A stretch of DNA of 13,053 bases from Gemmatimonadota bacterium (GCA_025360265.1 JANYCP010000043.1:1-13053); one strand, 5' to 3'; shown: positions 6,016 to 13,053, numbered from the stretch's first letter. The notes: generated by a model from the sequence alone, not told the origin. Made by a program: numbers and translations.

Positions 6016-8271
6016 TTGTCCGAATCGATCACGCTTTCGGTCGGCGGCATGACGTGCGCGGCGTGCCAGGCGCGGGTGCAGCGGGTGCTCCAACAGACGC
6101 CAGGCGTTGAGTCGGCGACTGTCAACCTGATGCTCGCCAATGCCGCCGTGCGCTATGAACCGGCGGCGATCACGCCGACCCAGTTGGTCGCCGCGGTGGA
6201 AGCCACCGGGTACCAGGCGTCGCTGCCCATCGCCACTGCGTCGGTGGTCGATCAGCAGCGGGTGCGCGACGCCGAGAAGGTTCACGAGGTCGTCGCGCTA
6301 CGCACGAAGGCGATCGTCGCCGTGGTGGCTGGCGTGCTCGCCATGGGAGTTCCGATGCTGTTCCCCATGCCACACCAGCCGTTGAACTGGGCGCTCTGTG
6401 TCGCCACACTGGCGGTGATGTCGGGTGCCGGTCGGCACTTTTATGTTCGTGCCTGGACGGCATTGCGGCATCGCGCCGCCGACATGAACACGTTGATCGC
6501 CCTCGGCACGGGCGCCGCATTTCTCTATTCGCTCCTGGTCACCGTGGCCCCCGATGCATTTGCCAGCCGCGGACTCGCCCCTGATGTGTATTTCGAAGCG
6601 GTCATCCTGATCATTGCGTTTGTATTGATCGGCAACACGCTGGAAGCGCGCGCAACCCAGCACACGGTAAAGGCGCTCAGCGCGCTGGCTGAATTGCAAC
6701 CGCGCACCGCGCGGATTGAACGTGATGGCACAGACGTCGATGTGGCAATCGACTCCGTGCAACGCGGTGACATGGTGCTGGTTCGCCCTGGCGAGCGGGT
6801 GTCAGTCGATGGCGATGTGGTGAGCGGTGAGAGTGCGGTGGATGAATCGCTGCTGACTGGTGAGTCGATGCCGCTGACAAAGCGACCCGGCGACGGCGTC
6901 ATCGGCGGTAGCGTAAACGGCACCGGTGCACTGCGGGTACGCGCGACGCACGTCGGCGCCGAGTCGACGCTGGCCGGGATCGTGCGCCTGATGCGGGATG
7001 CGCAGGGATCGCGGGCGCCGATCCAGAAACTCGCCGACCGGATCAGCAGCATTTTTGTGCCGACCATCATTGTGCTCTCGCTTGTCACGTTCGGCGTCTG
7101 GGCGTTGTTGGCGCACGACGCTCCGCTGCTGCGCGGCTTGTCCGCGGCCGTTGCGGTACTGATCATTGCCTGCCCATGTGCCATGGGGCTCGCCGTGCCG
7201 ACCGCCGTCATGGTGGCGACGGGGCGCGGCGCGCAACTCGGTGTGCTGATTCGCGGCGGCGAATCCCTGCAGCGCGCCAGCGAGGTCAACACCGTCGCAC
7301 TCGACAAGACCGGCACCGTGACAGAAGGGAAACCTTCGGTTGTCGACCTGGTTGTGGCGCCGTCGGGGGCCTGTTCCGCCGAAGACCTGCTGCGTCTCGC
7401 TGCCGCCGTTGAATCGATGTCGCAACATCCGCTGGCCGGAGCGATTGTGGCAGAAGGAACGCGGCGTGGCCTGCGACGCGGTATGGTCGCCGATTTTCGC
7501 TCGAGCCCGGGGAGTGGCGCCGAAGCGTCGGTCGACCGCCACGTGGTGGCGGTCGGCAACGCCGGATATCTCCGCGGCATGTCGATCGACACGAGCGGGC
7601 TCGATGTCGAGGCGGCCCGCGTGGCGGTGCTTGGACGGTCCGCCGTGTTCGTCGCGGTTGACGGCACGCTGGCCGGATTGATTGAGCTGGCCGATCCGAT
7701 CCGGCAGGGAAGCGCCGGTGCGGTCCGACAGCTTCAATCGATGGGCATGCGCCTCGTGATGCTCTCCGGTGATCGGCGCGAAGTCGTCGAATCCATTGCG
7801 CGCGACGCAGGGATCTCCGAAGTGATCGGGGAAGTGCGGCCGGACGGGAAGGTCGCTGAGATTGCGCGATTGCAGGGCGAAGGGTGCGTGACAGCGATGA
7901 TCGGCGACGGGGTGAATGATGCGCCGGCACTCGCGCGCGCTGATGTCGGTATCGCGATGGGTGGTGGTACCGGTGTGGCGATCGAAGCAGCGGATCTCGT
8001 GCTGATGCGCGAGGATCTTTCGCTGGTTGTCACCGCGCTCTCGCTCTCCCGCCAGACCATGCGCATCATCCGGCAAAATCTGTTCTGGGCGTTCGCGTAC
8101 AACGTGGTAGCCATCCCGATCGCCGCTGGCGTGCTCTATCCAAGTACCGGGCTGCTGCTTAGCCCGGTGCTGGCCAGCGCCGCGATGGCGTTGAGCAGCG
8201 TCAGCGTGGTTGGGAATTCGCTGCGACTGAGAAACGCGGGAAAGACGAGAGAGGAGAAACGAGAAACGTGA
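6016..8271 (+). CDS. copA: Cu(I)-exporting P1B-1-type ATPase CopA
   Basis: This 751-aa inner-membrane pump exports cytosolic Cu(I) at the cost of ATP. One N-terminal HMA domain carries GMTCAAC (C14, C17). The actuator domain has TGES (281-284). The membrane site is CPC (386-388) in TM6, with Y695-N696 in TM7 and M724-x-x-S727-S728 in TM8, the set that marks Cu(I)-specific P1B-1 pumps. The phosphorylation motif is DKTGT (D430), the nucleotide-binding HP dipeptide is H471-P472, and the hinge is GDGVNDAP (630-637). The start is inferred as TTG 6016, the only start codon in frame between the copZ stop and the HMA domain; GGGAG lies 11 nt upstream. The last nine or so residues (KTREEKRET) are encoded by a heptamer repeat array and are probably not functional. 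Confidence 0.95.
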   Translation: MSESITLSVGGMTCAACQARVQRVLQQTPGVESATVNLMLANAAVRYEPAAITPTQLVAAVEATGYQASLPIATASVVDQQRVRDAEKVHEVVALRTKAIVAVVAGVLAMGVPMLFPMPHQPLNWALCVATLAVMSGAGRHFYVRAWTALRHRAADMNTLIALGTGAAFLYSLLVTVAPDAFASRGLAPDVYFEAVILIIAFVLIGNTLEARATQHTVKALSALAELQPRTARIERDGTDVDVAIDSVQRGDMVLVRPGERVSVDGDVVSGESAVDESLLTGESMPLTKRPGDGVIGGSVNGTGALRVRATHVGAESTLAGIVRLMRDAQGSRAPIQKLADRISSIFVPTIIVLSLVTFGVWALLAHDAPLLRGLSAAVAVLIIACPCAMGLAVPTAVMVATGRGAQLGVLIRGGESLQRASEVNTVALDKTGTVTEGKPSVVDLVVAPSGACSAEDLLRLAAAVESMSQHPLAGAIVAEGTRRGLRRGMVADFRSSPGSGAEASVDRHVVAVGNAGYLRGMSIDTSGLDVEAARVAVLGRSAVFVAVDGTLAGLIELADPIRQGSAGAVRQLQSMGMRLVMLSGDRREVVESIARDAGISEVIGEVRPDGKVAEIARLQGEGCVTAMIGDGVNDAPALARADVGIAMGGGTGVAIEAADLVLMREDLSLVVTALSLSRQTMRIIRQNLFWAFAYNVVAIPIAAGVLYPSTGLLLSPVLASAAMALSSVSVVGNSLRLRNAGKTREEKRET

Positions 8272-8305
8272 CGTGCTCGTCTCTCGTGTCTCGTCTCTCG
8301 TCTCT
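8243..8305. repeat. inverted heptamer arrays forming a long hairpin across the copA/csoR junction
   Basis: The left half consists of 7-bp units AGACGAG, AGAGGAG, AAACGAG and AAACGTG (8243-8270). The right half consists of CGTCTCT, CGTGTCT, CGTCTCT and CGTCTCT (8278-8305). They are the same unit in opposite orientation. Bases 8244-8268 can pair with 8278-8302 in a 25-bp stem with three mismatches and a 9-nt loop (8269-8277). The stem contains the end of the copA coding frame; the copA stop (8269-8271) is in the loop. No T-run follows, so it is not a classical intrinsic terminator. It may modulate csoR expression relative to copA. Confidence 0.85.
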
Positions 8306-8323
8306 CCATTCAAGAGGTTGCCG

Positions 8324-8617
8324 ATGACCACTCCGCTTCATGCTGCGCACGTTCCCGCCGAGACCAAGGTCTCCCTCGCCAAGCGCCTGCGCCGCATCGA
8401 GGGTCAGGTGCGCGGACTGCAAAAAATGGTGGACGAGGAACGCTACTGTGCCGACGTGCTGGTGCAGATCGCGTCGGTGCAGGAAGCGCTGCGCAGCGTC
8501 GGCAAGGTGCTGTTGCAGAACCACCTGACGCACTGCACCGCCACAGCAATGCGATCGGGCGATCCCGCTGAAGCAGAGCGGGTAGTGGCGGAACTGGTGG
8601 AGTTGTGGGGTCGGTAG
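8324..8617 (+). CDS. csoR: copper-sensing transcriptional repressor CsoR
   Basis: This 97-aa all-helical repressor of the CsoR/RcnR/FrmR family has no classical HTH; it binds DNA as a tetramer. The Cu(I) ligand triad is present as C42, H67 and C71 with spacings of 25 and 4, the same as the Cys-His-Cys set of Mycobacterium tuberculosis CsoR. Y41 next to C42 also matches. The basic helix RLRRIEGQVRGLQKMV (21-36) is the family signature. ATG 8324 is chosen because AAGAGG (8312-8317) lies 6 nt upstream; an earlier in-frame GTG at 8273 would translate the heptamer hairpin. As the third gene of the operon, it should repress its own promoter through the operator at 5748-5766. Confidence 0.93.
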   Translation: MTTPLHAAHVPAETKVSLAKRLRRIEGQVRGLQKMVDEERYCADVLVQIASVQEALRSVGKVLLQNHLTHCTATAMRSGDPAEAERVVAELVELWGR

Positions 8618-8632
8618 GGCGTAAGATGTGAA

Positions 8633-8727
8633 ACGGTACCTCGTCCTGAGCCGAAGGCGAGGGACCCCCAGATTCCGCGTTAGGCGAAGCCTGGAGGTCC
8701 CTCGCTGCGCTCAGGACGAGGTACCGT
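8633..8727. repeat. REP-like long imperfect palindrome between convergent genes
   Basis: Bases 8633-8671 and 8691-8727 are near-perfect inverted repeats around a 19-nt loop. The outer 19 bp (ACGGTACCTCGTCCTGAGC) pair exactly; the inner part differs by an indel around CGAAGG/GCAG and one mismatch. The core, CGTCCTGAG followed by CGAGGGACC, resembles dispersed extragenic palindromes seen in many bacterial genomes. It starts 15 nt after the csoR stop and ends 8 bp from the stop of the convergent minus-strand gene, so it would end or protect both transcripts. No T-tract is present on either side. Two further heptamers of the CGTCTCn family (8725-8738) abut it. Confidence 0.85.
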
Positions 8728-8735
8728 CTCCCGTC

Positions 8736-9521
8736 TCACGGCCCTTTCGCCCAATGCCGCGCCGTGCTCCACGCGTTGACGTCAAACAACTTGGGATCCA
8801 GGCTCACTTTCGTTTTCCAATCATGATACTCCTCAGTCTGCCGGGCCACGCCACCGACGAGCATCACGACCTTCGTGGCGAGCCAGCCGCCGCCCGTCTC
8901 GACATACTCACCAAGCTGGATGTCATACGGTGGACGGTTTGGCACGAGCGCAAGCATCATCCGCACCACGACCAGCCGTTCCTTGTCAATCCAAAACTGC
9001 GGTGACAGCGTATCGCTCGCCGACGTGGCGCCGACTGACCAGGCCGCGCGTCCTTCCCACTTCACGTCAGTGACGCGACTCATGTCGATGTGGAGCGGTT
9101 CCATCTGGCGAATTGTCGCGGCCACTGGCTGGAGATAGACATTCTCGATTAACGGGATGAAGGGATTGCCGTTGGTGTTGCCGGCGCCCGGTTTTCCGGC
9201 GCGAACGCTCCACGACGAATCGGCGGTGTACATCGTTCCGTTGCCGGCGGCGAGATCGCCCTGATCGATCCGGAGCCATGCGCCGTTGGGCACGAACTGC
9301 AGGCTCTCGTACCATGTCTCGATCCGTGGTGGAGCGCCGACCCGTCCGGCGATCGTGGTCGTCTGGGTGAACGTGAGCGTTTTGTACCACGAATTGGCGT
9401 ATTTGTCGTGCATCCGCTTGAGGATGTCTGAGCCAGGACTGGACTGGGCAGCCAGTCGCGGTGCCGTAGCGGTTACGGTCGCCATGAGGATGAGCATGTA
9501 GAGCTGATGCCGGAGCGTCAT
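8736..9521 (-). CDS. secreted hypothetical protein, possibly LolA-like
   Basis: This is a 261-aa protein with a likely Sec signal peptide: a short basic start, then MLILMATVTATA, with a cleavage site near LAAQ (about residue 25). The mature part starts with an amphipathic stretch (ILKRMHDKYANSWYKTLTF) followed by mostly beta-strand-like sequence (TWYESLQFVPNGAWLRID, later WLATKVVMLVGG). This resembles LolA/LolB-type or DUF-type beta-sheet periplasmic proteins, but I do not recognise a definite family. It lies 59 bp downstream of the MFS gene on the same strand and may be the last gene of that operon. The stop is 8 bp from the REP-like hairpin. The function is unknown; the LolA resemblance is weak. 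Confidence 0.7.
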   Translation of the reverse strand: MTLRHQLYMLILMATVTATAPRLAAQSSPGSDILKRMHDKYANSWYKTLTFTQTTTIAGRVGAPPRIETWYESLQFVPNGAWLRIDQGDLAAGNGTMYTADSSWSVRAGKPGAGNTNGNPFIPLIENVYLQPVAATIRQMEPLHIDMSRVTDVKWEGRAAWSVGATSASDTLSPQFWIDKERLVVVRMMLALVPNRPPYDIQLGEYVETGGGWLATKVVMLVGGVARQTEEYHDWKTKVSLDPKLFDVNAWSTARHWAKGP

Positions 9522-9580
9522 GATGGTAGGCCGGGCCGGAGTGAGTTATTCAGGACGGACAGCGCGTACATTGGTTTCGA

Positions 9581-11104
9581 TCAGGCCGGCGCGACCGGAT
9601 GTTCGGCGGTGCGCCGGGCCTGAAGCCGAGCCATGTCGCGGGAAATGGTGGGCAACGCGCCGAGCGCAACAAGTCCGCCAGCCAGCACGACGACCGGCAG
9701 GATGAGCACGGCGCGTTCAAGCGTGAAGCGGTCGGAGAGTGAACCGATCAACGGCAGCGCGATCGCGTCGCCGGCGAGATGAATGAAGAGCAGGTAGGCG
9801 CCCACGACTGTGGAGCCGATATTGGCCGGCACGACGTCGAAGATCACCGCGGCCATCGGGCCGTTGTACCACGAGAGAAAGAAGAACGCGACAGCGAATG
9901 CGGGTCCAAACACTGGCAGTGAATGCAGCGTCAGCACCCAGATCGACAGCGGTCCGCCAATGATGAATCCGGCCGCGATCGTGATGACCCGTCCGCGGTC
10001 GGTGTACTTGCTGATCCAGTCGGCGAGATAGCCACCGGCGAGCGTCCCCAGCACGCCTGCCACAAGGCCCCAGGTGCCGAGGAGCTGTGCCGCTTCGGCG
10101 CTGCTCAGGCCGAACTTCCGCGTCATGAACGACGGACCCCAGCCAACCAATCCGTTGGTGCCGAACGAGATCATCGCACCCGACACAAACACAAAGACCA
10201 ACGTCGGTGTACGCAGCACCAGACGACCGGCTTCCACCAGATCGTCCATGGCGTCGACGAGCTGTGGCGTGAACGGTGTCTCGTCTCGGCGGTCGGCACG
10301 TACCAGGCGCACCCAACGCCAGATCGTCAGCACGCCGCCGATCCCGATCGCCACCGCAATAATGCCGGTATCGTTCCGCGATTCGGTGTCAAATTGCCGT
10401 GTCATGACCACAACAACGATCAGGCCGATGGCGCCGAACACCAGCAGTGGCATCAAGTGCCGAATGAGCCCGATCGCGCCAAGGCCGAGTTTGCGGGCCA
10501 TCCCACGCACCGATGGTGCCTTGTCCCGGCGGGTCGGATCGACGAGCAACATCACCAGCGCGGCGGCGGCGAATCCCGGAATGCCAACCGCCATCAACGC
10601 GACGCGCCACCCGTAGATCGTCCCCAGGTATCCACCAATCAGGATGCCAAGTACGCCGCCGATCGGAATACCGGCATTGAGGATTCCCATCGCGAAGGCG
10701 CGGTGCTTCCCCGGGAAGTAATCGGCCACCATCGACGTCGATGCCGGAGCATACGCCGCTTCGCCGATTCCTACTGCTGCGCGCGTGATGAACAGGTCGG
10801 TGAAACCGCGCACCAGGCCGCCGAGCGACGTGAACGCACTGAACAGCGCGGTGCCGGCGGCGATGACCATCTTGCGGCTCTTCAGGTCGCCAATCACGCC
10901 GAACGGCAGTGCGGCGACCGAGAACACCAGGATGTACGCGCTGCCGAGCCAGCCGAGTTGTGCGTCGTTCAGGAGCAATTCGCGCTTGATCGGCTCGAAG
11001 AGCGCGAAGATGATGTTGCGGTCGAGATAGTTGAGCAGGTTGATGAACGCCAGCAGCGCCAGGGCGGATCGCGCCCGAACGACGTGCTGCTGGCGGGATG
11101 TCAA
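9581..11104 (-). CDS. spinster-like MFS transporter
   Basis: This 507-aa inner-membrane major facilitator of the spinster-like group has members that export lipids, small organic acids or other metabolites. It begins with the typical helix-1 motif NYLDRNIIFALFEPI (25-39), then a degenerate MFS motif A, GVIGDLKSRKMV (69-80), and RAAVGIGEAAYAPASTSMVAD (108-128). The N- and C-terminal bundles are separated by an unusually long middle region (about 200-295). That region contains two extra hydrophobic helices (about 217-234 and 246-264), suggesting 14 rather than 12 membrane spans. The start is TTG 11104, the only start codon before helix 1, with no clear SD sequence and a gap of just 2 nt to the LOG stop; translation is probably coupled. 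The substrate cannot be deduced. Confidence 0.88.
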   Translation of the reverse strand: MTSRQQHVVRARSALALLAFINLLNYLDRNIIFALFEPIKRELLLNDAQLGWLGSAYILVFSVAALPFGVIGDLKSRKMVIAAGTALFSAFTSLGGLVRGFTDLFITRAAVGIGEAAYAPASTSMVADYFPGKHRAFAMGILNAGIPIGGVLGILIGGYLGTIYGWRVALMAVGIPGFAAAALVMLLVDPTRRDKAPSVRGMARKLGLGAIGLIRHLMPLLVFGAIGLIVVVVMTRQFDTESRNDTGIIAVAIGIGGVLTIWRWVRLVRADRRDETPFTPQLVDAMDDLVEAGRLVLRTPTLVFVFVSGAMISFGTNGLVGWGPSFMTRKFGLSSAEAAQLLGTWGLVAGVLGTLAGGYLADWISKYTDRGRVITIAAGFIIGGPLSIWVLTLHSLPVFGPAFAVAFFFLSWYNGPMAAVIFDVVPANIGSTVVGAYLLFIHLAGDAIALPLIGSLSDRFTLERAVLILPVVVLAGGLVALGALPTISRDMARLQARRTAEHPVAPA

Positions 11105-11106
11105 CG

Positions 11107-11862
11107 CTAGAGTCCCACGGTGGCGATGCCGAGTCGCTTCCGACTTTCGAGCAGTGTGCGGACCACAGTGCGCGGATCATCGGTCACGGTGATCAGCTTT
11201 TCGTCACCCTTCGAGATCATCCCCTCGCCGATCAGTGTCTTGGTGATCCACTGCATCATCCCCGACCAGAACGATGTGCCGAACAGGACGATCGGGAAGT
11301 CGGTGAGTTTGTCGGTCTGCATTAGCGTGAGCGCCTCGAACAATTCATCGAGGGTGCCGAATCCGCCGGGAAACACGGCAAAGCCGATGGCGTACTTCAC
11401 AAACATCGTCTTGCGCACGAAGAAGTACTTGAAGTCGAGCGAACGCGTGAGGTACTCGTTGTGTTTCTGCTCGTGCGGCAGCTCGATGTTGCAGCCAATG
11501 GAGAGACCGCCCGCTTCGAACGCACCCTTGTTCGCTGCTTCCATGATCCCGGGACCGCCGCCGGTGATGACCGGGATGCCGGCGAGCGCGAAGAGCCGCG
11601 CCGTTTTCTCGGCCGCCTGGTACATCGGATCACCGGGCTTCGTGCGCGCCGACCCGAAGAATGACACACCACCAGCGACGTCCTGCAGGTTGTCGAAGCC
11701 CCAGACGAACTCCCCCTGGATCGAGAGAACACGCCACGAATCGGACGTGCGGCGAAGCCGGAGCACATCGTCTCCCACCGGCACGTTGAGGAGCTGTTCG
11801 TCCTTGGTGGGTTTCGATTTCCGGGACGTTTTGGGAGTTGATGAAGCCTTGCGTCTAGCCAT
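11107..11862 (-). CDS. LOG-family protein (nucleoside 5'-monophosphate phosphoribohydrolase)
   Basis: This 251-aa Rossmann-fold protein belongs to the LOG/lysine-decarboxylase-like family (TIGR00730 type). Characterised members cleave the N-glycosidic bond of cytokinin riboside monophosphates or ordinary purine/pyrimidine monophosphates, releasing base and ribose 5-phosphate. The catalytic signatures are GGGPGIMEAANKGA (101-114) and PGGFGTLDE (165-173). A Lys/Arg-rich tail of about 20 residues and a 40-residue N-terminal extension precede the Rossmann core. ATG 11862 is chosen because GAGG lies 9 nt upstream; it overlaps the upstream aminotransferase stop by 8 bp (ATGGCTAG), implying coupling. 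Whether the substrate is a cytokinin precursor or a housekeeping nucleotide is not decided by sequence; old annotations as lysine decarboxylase should not be followed. Confidence 0.9.
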   Translation of the reverse strand: MARRKASSTPKTSRKSKPTKDEQLLNVPVGDDVLRLRRTSDSWRVLSIQGEFVWGFDNLQDVAGGVSFFGSARTKPGDPMYQAAEKTARLFALAGIPVITGGGPGIMEAANKGAFEAGGLSIGCNIELPHEQKHNEYLTRSLDFKYFFVRKTMFVKYAIGFAVFPGGFGTLDELFEALTLMQTDKLTDFPIVLFGTSFWSGMMQWITKTLIGEGMISKGDEKLITVTDDPRTVVRTLLESRKRLGIATVGL

Positions 11863-13003
11863 CCAGCAATACCTCGAGCAGAGCGCGGTGATCGTCCGCG
11901 ACGTTGTAGAAATAGGGTGAAATGCGCACATGACCCGGGCGCGAGTCGACGACGAATCCTTCGCGGGCAAGGCGTGCGACGTCGGCGTGTGGGTCGTCGC
12001 GCGGAATCATTACGATCGCCGTGCGATCCGCTGCGGCCGCGGCAACCTTTGGCGATCCACCGCGCGCGCGCGCCACGGCAATCAGGTCTTCGGTCAGCGC
12101 ACTCGTCGCGGCACGAATCGCCGGCACGCCGACCGCTTCGATGACATCGAGGCCGCCCAGCTGCGTCTGGACCGCGAGCAGTGCTGGCGTGCCGGTCTCG
12201 AATCGTCGCGCATCGCCGTGCGGCACGAATGTCGTCGGATCGAACGCGAACTGTTCGCGATGCGCGAACCAGCCAGTGGCGCGGGGCACAACTGCTGCGG
12301 TCGTGGCCGCACGGGCGTAAAGAAAAGTGATTCCGGTGCCGCCGAGGAGCCACTTGAGTCCGCCAGCGACATAGAAGTCGACATCGAGTGCGCGGACATC
12401 CACCGGCAGCTGTCCTGCGGCCTGGTAACCATCGATCAGCGATAGCGCACCGGCGCGATGAGCGATTGCCGAAATCGCCGCGACATCCTGAATAGCACCG
12501 GACGTGAAGTACACGTGGCTGGTTGCCACCAACGCCGTCTGGCTGTCGACGGCGCTTTCAAACATCTCGACCGGAACAGTCACGCCATCGGGCGACTTGA
12601 GGATCACGACGTCGACGTCGCGCGGAAGCCACTGGTATGGCAGTGTTGGAAAGTCGAGATCGGTCGTCACGACGCGGCGACGGGTGCTGGTGTCGAGTCC
12701 GCTGCCGATCACGCCGAGGATACTCGATACCGACGGGTGCAGGGCGATCTCACCGGCCTGCGCGTTGACCAGGCGACCGTAGCGCGTTCGCAATTCATCG
12801 AGCCCCGCCCACCAGACGTCGTACCAATTGGCGGCGCCACGCGTGTCCCACTGGTCGAGGAAACCGGCCACCCGACTCCTGGCGGCATGCGACAACGCAC
12901 CCAGCGAACAGGAGTTGAGGTAGATGGTGCGCTCGAAAATCGAGAACTCGCTGCGCCACCGTGCGAGCGGGTTGGCGACAGGCGTCGACGCGGTGGCGGG
13001 CAT
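11855..13003 (-). CDS. class-V fold PLP-dependent enzyme (aminotransferase/kynureninase-like)
   Basis: This 382-aa fold-type I PLP enzyme of aminotransferase class V is close in layout to kynureninase and isopenicillin-N-epimerase-like proteins. The opening IYLNSCSLGALS (27-38) is the substrate-loop motif of that group. TSHVYFTSGAIQDV (161-174) precedes the strand with the PLP-nitrogen aspartate D191 (LIDGYQAAGQ), and the Schiff-base lysine is K217 in GGLKWLLGGTG. The C-terminal domain ends with GHVRISPYFYN, which carries an arginine placed like the carboxylate-binding one. ATG 13003 is preferred to an in-frame ATG at 13039 because a TANNNT box lies just before it. It is the first gene of a probable PLP enzyme-LOG-MFS operon. 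The reaction (transamination, desulfuration, hydrolysis or epimerisation) is not determined. Confidence 0.87.
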   Translation of the reverse strand: MPATASTPVANPLARWRSEFSIFERTIYLNSCSLGALSHAARSRVAGFLDQWDTRGAANWYDVWWAGLDELRTRYGRLVNAQAGEIALHPSVSSILGVIGSGLDTSTRRRVVTTDLDFPTLPYQWLPRDVDVVILKSPDGVTVPVEMFESAVDSQTALVATSHVYFTSGAIQDVAAISAIAHRAGALSLIDGYQAAGQLPVDVRALDVDFYVAGGLKWLLGGTGITFLYARAATTAAVVPRATGWFAHREQFAFDPTTFVPHGDARRFETGTPALLAVQTQLGGLDVIEAVGVPAIRAATSALTEDLIAVARARGGSPKVAAAAADRTAIVMIPRDDPHADVARLAREGFVVDSRPGHVRISPYFYNVADDHRALLEVLLDG

Positions 13004-13011
13004 GGGGGCGA

Positions 13012-13017
13012 AATATA
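13012..13017 (-). promoter_or_regulatory. putative -10 box (TATATT) for the PLP-enzyme operon
   Basis: On the minus strand TATATT lies 8 nt before the ATG at 13003. No SD sequence is seen in the intervening CGCCCCC run, which fits a leaderless or near-leaderless transcript. The upstream 35 bp to the window end are G-rich with no recognisable -35 hexamer. Confidence 0.45.
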
Positions 13018-13053
13018 GGGCTTTAGCCGCTGCCCCCATCCCCCTACGTTCCA

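Noticed and set aside
6802..8331. Long open frame (509 codons) on the minus strand opposite copA
   Set aside because: Antisense to a well-motifed P-type ATPase; composition is unlike a real protein and it has no recognisable domain.
8672..8690. GTTAGGC in the hairpin loop as an integron attC-like core
   Set aside because: It is a single 7-base match to a degenerate consensus, without the paired core sites, cassette or integrase.
8633..8727. Hairpin as a classical rho-independent terminator
   Set aside because: The stem is strong, but no T-tract follows on either strand; REP-like element is the better call.
9522..9580. Promoter for the secreted hypothetical protein
   Set aside because: TACCAT lies only 1 nt before the ATG and no good -35/-10 pair is seen; the gene may simply be co-transcribed with the MFS gene.
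9923..11110. Long open frame (395 codons) on the plus strand opposite the MFS gene
   Set aside because: It is rich in Arg, Gln, His and Asp with no domain, and is fully antisense to a clear membrane transporter. This is the usual GC-driven shadow.
1..13053. tRNA, rRNA, riboswitch or mobile element
   Set aside because: No cloverleaf with a plausible anticodon arm, no rRNA-like segment, no transposase or integrase frame was recognised; the few gaps are short and accounted for.

Overview
This is a GC-rich bacterial window with tightly packed genes and wide shadow ORFs, as expected at high GC. There is no rRNA, tRNA, CRISPR, integrase or transposase. The gene content, the prevalence of putative leaderless starts and the heptamer-rich gene junctions would fit a Gemmatimonadota-like genome. 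That assignment is an inference; nothing in the window proves it.

Layout. (a) 2-2101, plus strand: the 3' part of a squalene/phytoene synthase, then a FAD-linked D-2-hydroxyacid dehydrogenase. (b) 2160-4659, plus strand: thyX (flavin-dependent thymidylate synthase), a small Bfd-like [2Fe-2S] protein and a membrane-anchored GAF histidine kinase. The last two overlap at GTGA. (c) 4656-5669, minus strand: a tandem-GAF protein whose stop codon overlaps the kinase stop. (d) 5739-8617, plus strand: a copper operon, copZ (chaperone), copA (P1B-1 ATPase) and csoR (repressor). It is driven by a promoter whose -10 is buried in a near-perfect CsoR operator, so the operon is probably induced by Cu(I) and self-regulated. 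(e) 8633-8727: a long REP-like hairpin separating convergent units. (f) 13003-8736, minus strand: a probable operon of a class-V PLP enzyme, a LOG-family phosphoribohydrolase (8-bp overlap), a spinster-like MFS transporter (2-nt gap) and a secreted hypothetical protein.

Most genes are ordinary housekeeping or metal-homeostasis genes. The most notable features lie between genes. Arrays of 7-bp tandem repeats sit at four gene junctions. One supplies the -35 region of the copper promoter, and another folds back on itself across the copA/csoR junction and encodes the end of CopA. Several ATGs are preceded by a TANNNT box at a distance typical of leaderless transcripts. I found no convincing undescribed multi-gene system. 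The best functional leads are the Bfd-like/histidine-kinase pair facing a tandem-GAF protein, and the PLP enzyme/LOG/MFS operon.
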